NCBI GenBank assembly: GCA_040386155.1
Contig: JAZKFZ010000005.1
Coordinates: 124,001 to 188,000, forward strand
Direction of reading: 5' to 3'
Length of the DNA stretch: 64,000 bases
DNA from: M0103 sp040386155
Lineage (GTDB): Bacteria > Bacteroidota > Bacteroidia > Flavobacteriales_D > Crocinitomicaceae
Positions 26,452 to 34,738 of the stretch are shown one piece after another (within the stretch, counting starts at the first letter, position 1; every line of letters starts with the position of its first letter). The notes under the pieces are model-generated. The model worked only from the letters and a program-made list of their open reading frames with translations. It was not told the origin of the DNA and did no database searches. The translations under genes and the position numbers were made by a program.

Positions 26452-27243
26452 ATGGTCAAGCGAAGAAAACGAAAAAGTTCTAGTAGACGGAAGGGATTTC
26501 GGAAACTCATTGTGGCTGGAATGATACTACTCGTTCTTGCCGCATTTTTTTCTGCACTTGGCTATTTCACCTTTCAACATTACAAAAAGAACAAAGTACA
26601 AAAAAGCAAACACGAATTACTGACTACCATTCCGGAAGGATTTTCCTCTTTTGGTATCGATGTATCCCATTATCAAGGTAAGATCAACTGGGAGCGCGTA
26701 TTGAAAGATAACGATATGGATTCTGTGATTTCTTTTGTGTATTGTAAAGCATCTGAAGGCGAAGACATTATTGATGAGGAGTTTGCTGGGAATCGAGCAC
26801 AATTGAATCAGCTTCAAAAAGCGAATGGTGCCTATCATTATTTCACCTCAGCGAATCCATTGCAACAGGCAAAGAATTTTTTAAACGTGTGGAAAAAGGA
26901 ATCGCTTGACTTGCCTCCTGTGCTCGATGTTGAAGTGGAAATCTCACACAAAAAAACGCTACCAGAACGAAATAAGGAATTGGTTGCTGCCATGAAAATA
27001 TGGCTCAACTACGTTGAAAAGGAATCGGGTATGCGCCCTATCATTTACACGAATTTGTACATGTACAACTCGAAGTTTGAAAATGTTTTTGAAAATTACC
27101 ATTTCTGGGTTGCGCTATACAACCGGCACGATGAACAACTCAATGATGAGCGGGTGCTCTATTGGCAGTATTCAGACCAAGGAGAAGTGCCAGGATTTCC
27201 TAAGAATATTGATGTAAATGTGTCGAAGGTGAGGTTTGATTGA
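26452..27243 (+). CDS. GH25-family lysozyme (membrane-anchored)
   Basis: 263 residues from the ATG at 26,452. A short basic N-terminus (KRRKRKSSSRRKGFRK) and one membrane segment (about residues 19-43) are followed by a GH25 muramidase domain (about 65-262). Active-site segments are FGIDVSHYQGKINWE, with the catalytic Asp, and LPPVLDVEVE, with the acidic pair. MRPIIYTNLYMY and LYWQYSDQG are also characteristic. It would cleave the glycan backbone of peptidoglycan in the periplasm. The start codon is only a few bases after the rplS terminator. Confidence 0.9.
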   Translation: MVKRRKRKSSSRRKGFRKLIVAGMILLVLAAFFSALGYFTFQHYKKNKVQKSKHELLTTIPEGFSSFGIDVSHYQGKINWERVLKDNDMDSVISFVYCKASEGEDIIDEEFAGNRAQLNQLQKANGAYHYFTSANPLQQAKNFLNVWKKESLDLPPVLDVEVEISHKKTLPERNKELVAAMKIWLNYVEKESGMRPIIYTNLYMYNSKFENVFENYHFWVALYNRHDEQLNDERVLYWQYSDQGEVPGFPKNIDVNVSKVRFD

Positions 27244-27330
27244 GAAAATTTGGATTGTTGGGTAGGTTGGCTCCGAAGTCTATGTTTGTTTTTTATACCA
27301 CAAAGGCACAAAGAAACAGAGATGAGCTGC

Positions 27331-27425
27331 GTGTTTTAGGACGCAAAGACTTCAAGATCTTCGGTCATTTGAAAATTTGCCTAGTAGCGGATCCTAACGT
27401 CCTAATATCCTAACGTCTAAATATC
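27331..27425. repeat. octamer repeat region related to the one at 7,887
   Basis: Within the 187-bp gap between the GH25 gene and the OmpA-family gene, TTTTAGGACGCAAAGAC (from 27,333) is nearly the same as TTTTAGGACGTAAAGAT at 7,942. At 27,391-27,420 three octamers on the minus strand read GTTAGGAT, ATTAGGAC, GTTAGGAT in tandem. No gene was seen here. Their role is unknown. Confidence 0.65.
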
Positions 27426-27430
27426 TCAAC

Positions 27431-29479
27431 TTACATCTTCTCAATCACAAAATCTGTACGGCGATTTTTGGCACGGTTTGCTTCAGAAGTATTCTCCATT
27501 TTAGGCATCGTTTCTCCAAAGCCTTTTGCGTTTAAGCGATCTGCGTCTACTCCCTGTGCAATCAAAAAGTTTTTCACACCAATGGCACGATCTTCTGATA
27601 GCAACATGTTCTTAGCATCATCGCCAACATCATCGGTGTGACCTTGAATACTCACTTCAATCGCTGGATTTTCTTTCAAGAAGCGCGCAAATCCTTTCAA
27701 AATGAACTTCGATTTATCATTCAAACTTGCAGAATTGGTAGTGTACAAGATATCATTGATGGTATAGGCCTCTCCTACTTTCAATTCTTTCACGCTCAAA
27801 TCATTTCCTTTGACGCTTACTTTCTCCGGCTTAAATTCTTCCTTCGCAATTAGTTTAGAATCGAATGCGTGACCTTCTTTTTTCACTGTCACCATTACGT
27901 CTTGCTTTTGATCGGTTTTGACAACAGCAGCATATTTTCCGTCATTGCCATTTACTTTCACTTGTGTTACTTCATCAGTTCCAGCATAGGCAATCTCGAT
28001 AATGGCATCTTTCACAGGCTCACCATTTTCGTCTTTCAACTCACCTTTCAAAATAGCAACACTTTTTGGTCGCGCTTGTTCGTATAGCTCGAAGGAATAA
28101 ATGTTCCAATCGCCACCAATGCGTGAAGAAAAGTAAGCGAGTTTCCCATCTGTAGACACAAATAAACCTAGTTCATCTTCTGCCGAATTAATCGGATAAC
28201 CAATGTTTTTTGGCTTGCTCCACACCCCTTTTTCTTCTCGAATGTAAAATATATCTAAGCCCCCAACGCCTCTTCGCGTATCTGTTGATGATGAAACAAA
28301 ATACAAGGTTTCGCTATCTTGGTGCAAAAACGGACTTTTATCCTTCCCATCGGTATTTACCTCATCAAACGAACGCGCTTGTCCCCACGAGCCATCACTA
28401 TTTCGCTGAGCAACAAAAATGTCATTGTCTTTGGTTGTTGGTCGAGCCGCCGTATAAAAAAGCGTGTTTCCATCGGCAGAAAGCGAGGGTTGTGCTTCCC
28501 ACCCATCTTTCGTATTAATTTGCGGACCAAGGTTCTCTAGTGGTGTCCATTCAAAATCATTCCCTCCTGCCCCTGTGCGCTCGTATTTAGTAGAATATAA
28601 ATCGCAATTCAAGTACTCGCGACCGTACACTTGCTCCTTTTTGCAGGCGCAAATAATCATTTCCTTGTTGTCGACCGACAAGGTAGAAGACCCATAGTTG
28701 GAAAAGGTACCATCGTTAAACGGTTTTTTGAGTGGAGAACCGCTCGTGAACAAGGTATTCAAATCTGCTCGTTGCGAAAAAGTAAATTCTTCCACCGTCA
28801 TTGCGTCTTTGTACATTTCATCACCAAGGTTTGCTTGTGATCTTTTTCTAGTGAAGAACATTAATTCATTATCGGGAGAAATCATCGGGAAATATTCATC
28901 CGTTTTTGAGCTCACATTTTTCACCAACACGGGAGCAAAAGGCACTTGGGTACTCATCAATTCCTCTTCAGCAGCGATATCATCTAACACTTGTTTCACA
29001 TCTTTCAAGCGTTTGTCGTGATCATTAGCATACTTTGAAACATCTGCATTTTTGTAGGCTTGAAACTGCTTGAACCACTGCATCGCCTCCGACATATTTT
29101 TTTGCGAATAGTTGATCAGTCCGATGTAGTAGAAACAGTTAGAGTGGTAATTGGGACATTGCTCCAGCGCCAGAGCAAACATTTCTTTTGCCTTTGCAAA
29201 ACTTTTATCGCCGAGTGCAGGATTTGGATTTTTCTCGTAGTACGTCAAGCCTGATTCATACGCATACATACCGTATTCGTAGTAAGGCAAGGCATTGTCG
29301 GGAGCGGCTTCTATTGCTTTCAAATAATTTTCGACCGCCGTTTTAGCATCTGGTGCATCGTTGGCCAATTCAATGAATTTCACCACTTTTTTATTGGGCT
29401 CTAGGCACGATTCATCATCACTTTGAGCAAAAATGGTTAGCGAAGGAAGGAGCAACAAGGACAGGTATAGGTATTTCAT
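27431..29479 (-). CDS. OmpA-family protein with TPR and PD40 repeats
   Basis: 682 residues from the ATG at 29,479, chosen because it begins with a normal signal peptide (MKYLYLSLLLLPSLTIFAQ); an upstream ATG would bury it. Regions in order are TPR-like helices (about 20-150), WD40-like PD40 beta-propeller repeats (about 190-460, such as FPMISPDNELMFFTRK and QPSLSADGNTLFYTA), a carboxypeptidase-regulatory-like domain (about 475-560), and a C-terminal OmpA peptidoglycan-binding domain ending NRAKNRRTDFVIEKM. This layout matches the PorE-like/OmpA proteins of Bacteroidota that tether outer-membrane machines to peptidoglycan. Confidence 0.88.
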   Translation of the reverse strand: MKYLYLSLLLLPSLTIFAQSDDESCLEPNKKVVKFIELANDAPDAKTAVENYLKAIEAAPDNALPYYEYGMYAYESGLTYYEKNPNPALGDKSFAKAKEMFALALEQCPNYHSNCFYYIGLINYSQKNMSEAMQWFKQFQAYKNADVSKYANDHDKRLKDVKQVLDDIAAEEELMSTQVPFAPVLVKNVSSKTDEYFPMISPDNELMFFTRKRSQANLGDEMYKDAMTVEEFTFSQRADLNTLFTSGSPLKKPFNDGTFSNYGSSTLSVDNKEMIICACKKEQVYGREYLNCDLYSTKYERTGAGGNDFEWTPLENLGPQINTKDGWEAQPSLSADGNTLFYTAARPTTKDNDIFVAQRNSDGSWGQARSFDEVNTDGKDKSPFLHQDSETLYFVSSSTDTRRGVGGLDIFYIREEKGVWSKPKNIGYPINSAEDELGLFVSTDGKLAYFSSRIGGDWNIYSFELYEQARPKSVAILKGELKDENGEPVKDAIIEIAYAGTDEVTQVKVNGNDGKYAAVVKTDQKQDVMVTVKKEGHAFDSKLIAKEEFKPEKVSVKGNDLSVKELKVGEAYTINDILYTTNSASLNDKSKFILKGFARFLKENPAIEVSIQGHTDDVGDDAKNMLLSEDRAIGVKNFLIAQGVDADRLNAKGFGETMPKMENTSEANRAKNRRTDFVIEKM

Positions 29480-29616
29480 ACGCAAATTTAATTCTAAAAC
29501 AGGCAGGAAAAGCAAATTTCATACCCAATTTTTTATATCGAAAAAGTGAAAGAAAGGTTACACGAAAGAGCTACAAATTGAAAAAAAATAAAACGATCCT
29601 TTGCGCAATAAAAATC

Positions 29617-29680
29617 AACTTTTTGGCTAACTTAAGGTGAAAATTGAAAAAGAATATGACCGCTAAAATTATTGAACACA
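29617..29680 (+). other. upstream part of decayed integrase block, array 1
   Basis: This stretch is similar to 41,535-41,620 at the head of the second array: the words AACTTTTTG, GAAAATTGAAAA and ATTATTGAAC recur in the same order. In the second copy it leads directly into readable tyrosine recombinase sequence. Here a deletion of about 80 bp has removed that segment, joining the upstream part to the last 23 codons. Confidence 0.55.
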
Positions 29681-29749
29681 ACGGAAATATATACACATGT
29701 GAGCAATCGCGACATTCAGAAAATTATTTCACCTTTTGATTTACTATAA
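29681..29749 (+). pseudogene. C-terminal remnant of a tyrosine recombinase (IntI-like), array 1
   Basis: Read in the frame starting at 29,681, the sequence encodes TEIYTHVSNRDIQKIISPFD plus LL and a stop. IYTHVSN contains the nucleophilic tyrosine of tyrosine recombinases, and the SPFD-type tail is typical of the Bacteroidota XerC/D-IntI-like integrases. Only 23 codons remain. The same tail occurs at 41,739. A catalytic domain is missing, so this copy cannot be active. Confidence 0.78.
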
Positions 29750-29850
29750 AGAAAATTAAATTATTTTAGAGCAAACAAGGAAAAACCATGCAAAGCCAAC
29801 AAATGCTGTTGTATATGTAGGGAAAAACCCTGTTTATAAGTAAGTTAGGT
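29750..29850 (+). other. attI-like site, head of cassette array 1
   Basis: This non-coding block directly follows the recombinase remnant and ends in GTTAGGT (29,844-29,850), where the first cassette begins. It aligns along its length with 41,742-41,845: GAAAAACC, AGCCAACA, TGTTG and TTATAAGTAAGTTA are shared in order. Position between the integrase end and the first cassette is what is expected of an attI site. The assignment is inferred from position and duplication. Confidence 0.6.
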
Positions 29851-29905
29851 GTAATGACGTACATAATCGATAGAATTGAATTGGATAATTAAAAGCTCGA
29901 ATAAA

Positions 29906-30346
29906 ATGAGATTTCATACAAATCTCAATATTCTGTTAAATACGGGATGGATTAACATCAATGATTATAATTGGTTTATGTCCGATTTAGATGTGATTAA
30001 TTTCGCAGATTATGAAGGAATTGAATTGCCTTTAGATTTTAGTGATGAATTTCATATTCCCAACCAAAAAAATTTTGAAACCGTTGTGGATTCAGAACTT
30101 CAAATAATTTGGGGAGTAATATCAGCGGTTAAGAATGAAATGCCAAAATTTAATATCAATGATTTACCCTATGTTGAAGGAAATGACAATGTATGGGAAA
30201 ACGATTATTTCCAAATAACAAATGCAATAATGGAAATCACTGCATGGGATAGTTCATATACTATCGTAAAATTCAGAGACGCAGAATTATCAAGGAAATT
30301 CAAAGAGTATTTCGATGAAGCAATACCACTTGAACAATTTAAGTAA
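29906..30346 (+). CDS. cassette 1: small acidic protein of unknown function
   Basis: 146 residues from the ATG at 29,906; the frame stays open a few codons upstream from a TTG but I see no support for it. The protein is soluble, aromatic and acidic, with no signal peptide or membrane segment, and contains MSDLDVINFADYEGIELPLDFSDEF. No family was recognised. It is flanked by GTTAGGTGT at the front and ACACCTAAC at the back, which are exact reverse complements, the hallmark of one integron cassette. Confidence 0.65.
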   Translation: MRFHTNLNILLNTGWININDYNWFMSDLDVINFADYEGIELPLDFSDEFHIPNQKNFETVVDSELQIIWGVISAVKNEMPKFNINDLPYVEGNDNVWENDYFQITNAIMEITAWDSSYTIVKFRDAELSRKFKEYFDEAIPLEQFK

Positions 30347-30363
30347 ATTTTGAAAAAAAATAC

Positions 30364-30496
30364 ACCTAACAGCACCTACACGCAAGTGCAAGATCTTTAT
30401 TCACACAGACAGATTAATAGAATTAAACTATTTCTATATTTACGAAAACGAAACTTTTTGATAAATGCACCTGCGCGTAGCCGCGGGCCGTCAGGT
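30364..30496 (+). repeat. attC-like site 1
   Basis: 133 bp. The left core ACCTAAC (30,364) starts an arm (AGCACCTACACGCAAGTGC) that pairs with GCACCTGCGCGTAG near 30,467, followed by a right core GTCAGGT (30,490-30,496) that is one base off the usual GTTAGGT. The right arm carries extra bases relative to the left, as attC bottom strands do. Length matches the other sites. Confidence 0.7.
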
Positions 30497-30605
30497 GCAA
30501 TAGAGCTACCATTGAAAAACCGTTGAATTTTGTAGTTAACGAGAATTAAAAAAACAAAAGAATTGACAGATTTTAATTTATCAAATAGTTAGTCAGAATT
30601 ATATT

Positions 30606-31454
30606 ATGAAAGCATTAATTGAAAAAATTGACAAACTAATTCAACAAGGCGATTCATTTACCTGGGAGAATTCTAGTGAAAGAAAATCTCATGGTGTTTA
30701 TGGAAAGAAACCTTCGGGGGCTTGGAATTCTTGGGTAAGTAGAATTGAACATATTCTAAAAGAATTGGTGAGACAGGAATCAGAACCATTTATTTACTTT
30801 AAGACGGGTAAAGCTGCTCGAATAGAAGGTAATTATAGAGATCAATTTGACACGGCCAAAGAAAGTTATATCGGAGGACTTAATGCACTTAAAAGTTTAC
30901 TCGAGGATGGAGATACATTTGATGAACTATTAATAAATACAAAGCCCGTTGAAAAAATTGAAATTGTTCAGGAAACTAAAAATAAAGTCTCTAACCTTAA
31001 TGAGAAAAAAGTATTTATTGTACACGGTCACGATCATAATCTCAAGATTGAATTAGAGGTATTTTTATCTCACATTGGTCTTAAACCTATTGTTTTACAT
31101 CGTGAAGCTGATGAAGGAAAAACCATAATAGAAAAATTTGAAACTAATAGTGACGTTGCCTATGTATTTATTTTATTAACTCCTGATGAAATTGCTTATA
31201 CAATTGACCAAGAGATGATATCTGAACTGGAAAGAAAGAAGGAATATAGAGCTAGACCAAATGTCATTTTTGAATTTGGCTATTTCATAGCAAAACTTCT
31301 TAGAAGTAGAGTTTGTGCTTTACATAAAGGCAATGTTGCAATTCCTAGTGACTTAAGTGGTTTCATTTATAAACAGGTCGATACCAATGTAGAAGAAATA
31401 GGATTTGCTTTAATAAAGGAACTGAAAGCGGCTGGTTTAAAACTTGAAATTTAA
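30606..31454 (+). CDS. cassette 2: TIR-like nucleotide-binding-domain protein
   Basis: 282 residues. The C-terminal half (about 135-282) matches the predicted nucleotide-binding TIR-like family PF10137: KKVFIVHGHDHNLKIELEVFL, GKTIIEKFE, VFILLTPDE, RARPNVIFEFGYFIAKL and VCALHKGNVAIPSDLSG. Glu223 in NVIFEFGYF lies where TIR-like domains have a conserved glutamate. The N-terminal half (about 1-115) is helical and unclassified. Such domains occur in antiphage effectors that act on NAD or respond to nucleotide signals, but this gene has no adjacent cyclase or sensor. It is the only clear defence-type gene in array 1. Confidence 0.82.
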   Translation: MKALIEKIDKLIQQGDSFTWENSSERKSHGVYGKKPSGAWNSWVSRIEHILKELVRQESEPFIYFKTGKAARIEGNYRDQFDTAKESYIGGLNALKSLLEDGDTFDELLINTKPVEKIEIVQETKNKVSNLNEKKVFIVHGHDHNLKIELEVFLSHIGLKPIVLHREADEGKTIIEKFETNSDVAYVFILLTPDEIAYTIDQEMISELERKKEYRARPNVIFEFGYFIAKLLRSRVCALHKGNVAIPSDLSGFIYKQVDTNVEEIGFALIKELKAAGLKLEI

Positions 31455-31458
31455 CTGC

Positions 31459-31590
31459 ACCTAACCTGGGTTTAGCTCCATGCCTCAATCCTTTTTTCGA
31501 AAAAACGCTTAATTATGAAAGAAAAATCTAACTTCGGAATAACAATTTATTTAAAAAGTCGGCACGGCTCCAAGCCCGCTGCCGTTATGG
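31459..31590 (+). repeat. attC-like site 2
   Basis: 132 bp. Left core ACCTAAC (31,459-31,465), arms CTGGGTTTAGCTCCATGCC and GGCACGGCTCCAAGCCCG, right core GTTATGG (31,584-31,590). The centre carries the shared words CTTCGG and TTTATTTAAAAAGTCGG found in most sites. Confidence 0.78.
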
Positions 31591-31602
31591 ATAATTACAA
31601 TT

Positions 31603-31977
31603 ATGCTCAATTACATTCGTGAAAATATAGATAATGCTCAGGAACAGGCAAAGCAAAAAATAAGCTTAACGCTTGAAAATATGAATTATAAATTAGAGAC
31701 TGATATTCATAATACTGTTGGTATTGAAACAAGGATTTATCAATGGACGAATACTAAGAAAGACCACTGCATACAATTGATTTGGGACGGCAAAGAAGAT
31801 TGGTTTGATTTAGGAGAATTTAAATACACAAATGATTTGAATTATTTAAATGCGGATCAAATAGTACTCGTTCCTTTAAACAGAACAAAATGGATTAATA
31901 GAAAGAACTATATTGATAAGAAGGTTGACGAATTAATTGAAGCAATAACTAAAAAAATATTCATAACAGCTGTCTAG
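31603..31977 (+). CDS. cassette 3: protein of unknown function ending inside its attC
   Basis: 124 residues, charged and soluble, with no recognised family. Its last five codons and stop (TTCATAACAGCTGTCTAG at 31,960-31,977) are formed by the first bases of attC-like site 3, so the recombination site supplies the C-terminus. This coupling is typical of compact cassettes. The start ATG at 31,603 follows the right core of site 2 by 12 bp. Confidence 0.6.
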   Translation: MLNYIRENIDNAQEQAKQKISLTLENMNYKLETDIHNTVGIETRIYQWTNTKKDHCIQLIWDGKEDWFDLGEFKYTNDLNYLNADQIVLVPLNRTKWINRKNYIDKKVDELIEAITKKIFITAV

Positions 31978-32095
31978 CGCCAACCCTCCAATCTTGCTTC
32001 GAAACAATGATAAATTTAAAACAAAATAATATTAACTTCGGTGTAACGATTTATTTAAAAAGTAGGGCCGATCGCCAGGCAGCGAAACGTTAGCA
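31961..32095 (+). repeat. attC-like site 3
   Basis: 135 bp. It starts TCATAAC, with left arm AGCTGTCTAGCGCCAACCC and right arm GGGCCGATCGCCAGGCAGC, and ends at GTTAGCA (32,089). Sites 6 and 7 share its arms and most of its centre, so these are close relatives despite serving different genes. Confidence 0.8.
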
Positions 32096-32128
32096 GCAAT
32101 CGTATCACAAATCAAAATAAGTAATCCA

Positions 32129-32614
32129 ATGAAGTACTTAGTAAAATACTGGTTTGTTATTATTGGAATATTTGCTGTTTTCATGTTTATTGAACAAGCG
32201 ATATGTCTATTAATTTTAGGTTCGTTATTTTTATTCCTTCCGATTGGAGCAATTTTATTTTTAAAAAATCTAGAAAACTATGGATTAGAAAGTCGGGGGA
32301 TAATTTTAGAATATAAAAGTGATTATGAAGGATATAAAACACCAATTATTGAATTTTATACAACAAAAAATGAGTTGATTAAGGATAAACCCTACGTTTA
32401 CGGATCTACCACTTTGAGCGGATTACGGTTATATAAAAAAAATATTAATTCGACCGTTATTGTGTGTTATGATCCCAATAATCCAGAAAAGTTCGTGATT
32501 AAAGAAGATAATACCTTCAACTATTTCATTTTTTTAATCTTTGCAATTTTAGGAATTGGAGTTACATCTCTATCTATTTTAGAATTAATTGGTGTAACGA
32601 ACCTTTTTAAATAA
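32129..32614 (+). CDS. cassette 4: membrane protein, DUF3592-like
   Basis: 161 residues with two N-terminal membrane segments (about 7-24 and 27-46) and one at the C-terminus (about 131-151). The intervening beta region (ESRGIILEYKSDYEGYKTPIIEFYT, VIVCYDPNNPEKFVI) resembles DUF3592-type domains, in which a short extramembrane beta domain is held between membrane helices. Function is unknown. Confidence 0.6.
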   Translation: MKYLVKYWFVIIGIFAVFMFIEQAICLLILGSLFLFLPIGAILFLKNLENYGLESRGIILEYKSDYEGYKTPIIEFYTTKNELIKDKPYVYGSTTLSGLRLYKKNINSTVIVCYDPNNPEKFVIKEDNTFNYFIFLIFAILGIGVTSLSILELIGVTNLFK

Positions 32615-32620
32615 AGCTAT

Positions 32621-32754
32621 TGCTAACACAGGTCTTGCAAAAAAGCCGCAATCTCAGTAACGAAAAACGATTAATTTAAAAACTTACGATTATTGAACGC
32701 AAATAATATTAATTTTAATAATCGGCTTCTTCGCAAGGCCTGAAAACGTTAGCT
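32621..32754 (+). repeat. attC-like site 4
   Basis: 134 bp. The left arm CAGGTCTTGCAAAAAAGCCG is nearly the perfect reverse complement of the right arm CGGCTTCTTCGCAAGGCCTG. The right core is GTTAGCT (32,748-32,754). The right arm has an extra AAAA next to the core. This is one of the clearest folds in the window. Confidence 0.85.
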
Positions 32755-32786
32755 GTCATTGGAGATCGACACATTAAACCACAATA

Positions 32787-33155
32787 TTGACAATGCAAGA
32801 AACAGAAAAACATAACCAACGAATTGCGAAAATGACTTTTGCTTCTGTTTTCCCTCATTACGTTACAAAAGTTGAAAGGAAGGGCAGAACAATAGACGAA
32901 TTATATCAAGTTATTGAATGGTTGACAGGTTTTGACCAAAGTAAACTTCAAGAACTCATTGACGAAAAAGTAACTTTTGAAACTTTTTTTGAAAGAGCAA
33001 GCTTAAATCCAAATGCCGAACTTATTACAGGCTTAATTTGTGGTTACAGAATTGAAGAAATTGAAAATCTATTAACCAAAAAAACGAGATATTTGGACAA
33101 AATAATTGACGAATTAGCTAAAGGTAGAAAAATGGAAAAAATTTTAAGACAATAA
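32787..33155 (+). CDS. cassette 5a: DUF2200-family protein
   Basis: 122 residues matching the DUF2200 pattern: HNQRIAKMTFASVFPHYVTKVERKGRT, VIEWLTGFDQ, ITGLICGYRIEEIENLLTKKTRYLDKIIDELAKGRKMEKIL. The family is small and helical and its function is unknown. It is the first of two genes in one cassette; a 31-bp gap separates it from the VOC gene. Confidence 0.85.
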   Translation: MTMQETEKHNQRIAKMTFASVFPHYVTKVERKGRTIDELYQVIEWLTGFDQSKLQELIDEKVTFETFFERASLNPNAELITGLICGYRIEEIENLLTKKTRYLDKIIDELAKGRKMEKILRQ

Positions 33156-33186
33156 CAAATAGTTAAAACTCAAATTTTAAAAAATT

Positions 33187-33627
33187 ATGGCACAAATTAA
33201 TCCTTACATTCATTTTAACGGAAATGCAGAAGAAGCATTTACATTTTACAAATCAGTTTTCGGTGGCGACTTTGTAATGGTGATGAGATTCAAAGATATG
33301 GCTTTTGAAGGAAGTATTGCAACAGTAGATGAAGCTAATAAAATCATGCATATTGCTCTACCCATTGGCAAGCACGACATTTTAATGGGCAGCGACTCAC
33401 CTGCAGCTCTGGGCATGCACAACTTAAACGAAACGAGAAGTAAGATTTCTATAAGTGCAGAGAGCAAAGAAGAAGCTAAGCTATTATTTAACGGACTTTC
33501 AGCAGGCGGACATATTGAAATGCCAATTGCCGATAGTCCATGGGGCTCTTACTTTGGAATGTTTAGAGACAAATATGGAATTGAATGGATGGTGGACTTC
33601 GACCCAAAATTTAAAGGACAAATCTAA
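33187..33627 (+). CDS. cassette 5b: VOC-family protein (PhnB-like)
   Basis: 146 residues of the vicinal oxygen chelate superfamily, PhnB/DUF1338-like branch: NPYIHFNGNAEEAFTFYKSVFGG at the start, HDILMGSD in the middle and SPWGSYFGMFRDKYGIEWMVDF at the end. Substrate is unknown. It shares a cassette with the DUF2200 gene. After its stop there is no full attC-like site; only a GTTATTT (33,695) marks the next cassette start. Confidence 0.85.
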   Translation: MAQINPYIHFNGNAEEAFTFYKSVFGGDFVMVMRFKDMAFEGSIATVDEANKIMHIALPIGKHDILMGSDSPAALGMHNLNETRSKISISAESKEEAKLLFNGLSAGGHIEMPIADSPWGSYFGMFRDKYGIEWMVDFDPKFKGQI

Positions 33628-33711
33628 GCGAAGAACACAACGAACGGCTGACAGCAGCAACAATTGCACAACCAAGCAAAATAAAGACCAAACCGTTATT
33701 TAACAAATAAA

Positions 33712-34551
33712 TTGAATATGAAAAAAATAATTACCTTCCTTTTATTCATTATTTGCGTAAGTCAAACTAATGCTCAATTAACAAATAGCCAAGTTTATAA
33801 TTTTGAAATTGGCGATGTTTTTCAGATAACCTTTAGCGCGGGATTTCCTGGTCCACATCCAGTATTAGTGGATACGATCGTTAATAAAACCTATTCATCA
33901 GGATTAGATTCTATCACTTATACAATAAATCGATTAGAATATTTAGCGCCTGCAAATGTTGGAGCACCTGCAACATATAACTATACAATTGAGACATTAA
34001 TTATCACTAATTTAGGTTTACAAGCAAATCATTTTACTTATTCAACTTGTTTACCTGCTACTGACACAATTTTAATAGGGAATTGTAATGAAAATATTGA
34101 AAGACTACACTCTAATTTTGATGCTTCCTGTTTTGAACCAAGTACATGGTATTCTGATTTATATGAAGGATTGGGGGGGCCGTATTATTATAGGTATGAT
34201 CCAACAATATCGGGTTCAAGTAACGATTGGTTTTCGAAAACACTTACTTATTATAATACATCGCAGAATGGTGAATGTGGTACGTTAACATCATTTGTAG
34301 GTTTAAATGAATTATTCGAGATCAACGTAAATGTCTTTCCAAATCCTGCATCAGATAAATTACAAGTTAAAACACAGTTTCAACAATGTCATTATAAAAT
34401 AATTTCAGAAAATGGAAGCCTTATTAAAAGTGATGCAAATCAACAGCATGAATTTGAGATTGATATAAGATTACTTCATAAAGGAAATTATTATATTGAA
34501 ATTGATGGTAATAATGGCTATTTGATTAAAAAATCATTCATTAAAGGATAA
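33712..34551 (+). CDS. cassette 6: secreted protein with type IX sorting domain
   Basis: 279 residues with a signal peptide (about residues 3-22, ending TNAQ), a beta-rich mature region, and a C-terminal type IX secretion sorting domain (about 200-279) recognisable by INVNVFPNPASDKLQV and the final YLIKKSFIKG. It should be exported through the type IX system and attached to the cell surface or released. The passenger function is unknown. A cassette carrying a T9SS signal means the array is adapted to Bacteroidota hosts. Confidence 0.8.
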   Translation: MNMKKIITFLLFIICVSQTNAQLTNSQVYNFEIGDVFQITFSAGFPGPHPVLVDTIVNKTYSSGLDSITYTINRLEYLAPANVGAPATYNYTIETLIITNLGLQANHFTYSTCLPATDTILIGNCNENIERLHSNFDASCFEPSTWYSDLYEGLGGPYYYRYDPTISGSSNDWFSKTLTYYNTSQNGECGTLTSFVGLNELFEINVNVFPNPASDKLQVKTQFQQCHYKIISENGSLIKSDANQQHEFEIDIRLLHKGNYYIEIDGNNGYLIKKSFIKG

Positions 34552-34560
34552 AATAAATGC

Positions 34561-34694
34561 GCATAACAGCACACAAGCTCCAGCCTTTAACTCACACTTT
34601 GAAATAACGATTAATTTGAAAGAAATAGTTTTATCTTCGGTTCAATAACTTATTTAAAAAATCGGCTTCTTCGCAAGGCGCGAAAACGTTATGC
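34561..34694 (+). repeat. attC-like site 5
   Basis: 134 bp. It begins GCATAAC (34,561-34,567) and ends GTTATGC (34,688-34,694); the outer bases TGCGCATAAC and GTTATGC are complementary. The left arm (AGCACACAAGCTCCAGCC) pairs less well with the right arm (GGCTTCTTCGCAAGGCG), which is the same right arm as in site 4. Degenerate but in register. Confidence 0.72.
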
Positions 34695-34738
34695 ATCATT
34701 GCACAGACAAAAAAAAGTACTTAATAAACGGACAAAAA

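Noticed and set aside
28210..29021. Several plus-strand frames of 70-107 codons
   Set aside because: All overlap the OmpA-family gene on the opposite strand, and their translations are low-complexity or repeat-derived.
34691..34738. ATG inside attC-like site 5 as the start of the zinc-ribbon gene
   Set aside because: It would make the recombination core encode the N-terminus with no zinc-ribbon similarity; the ATG at 34,739 directly precedes the cysteine motif.
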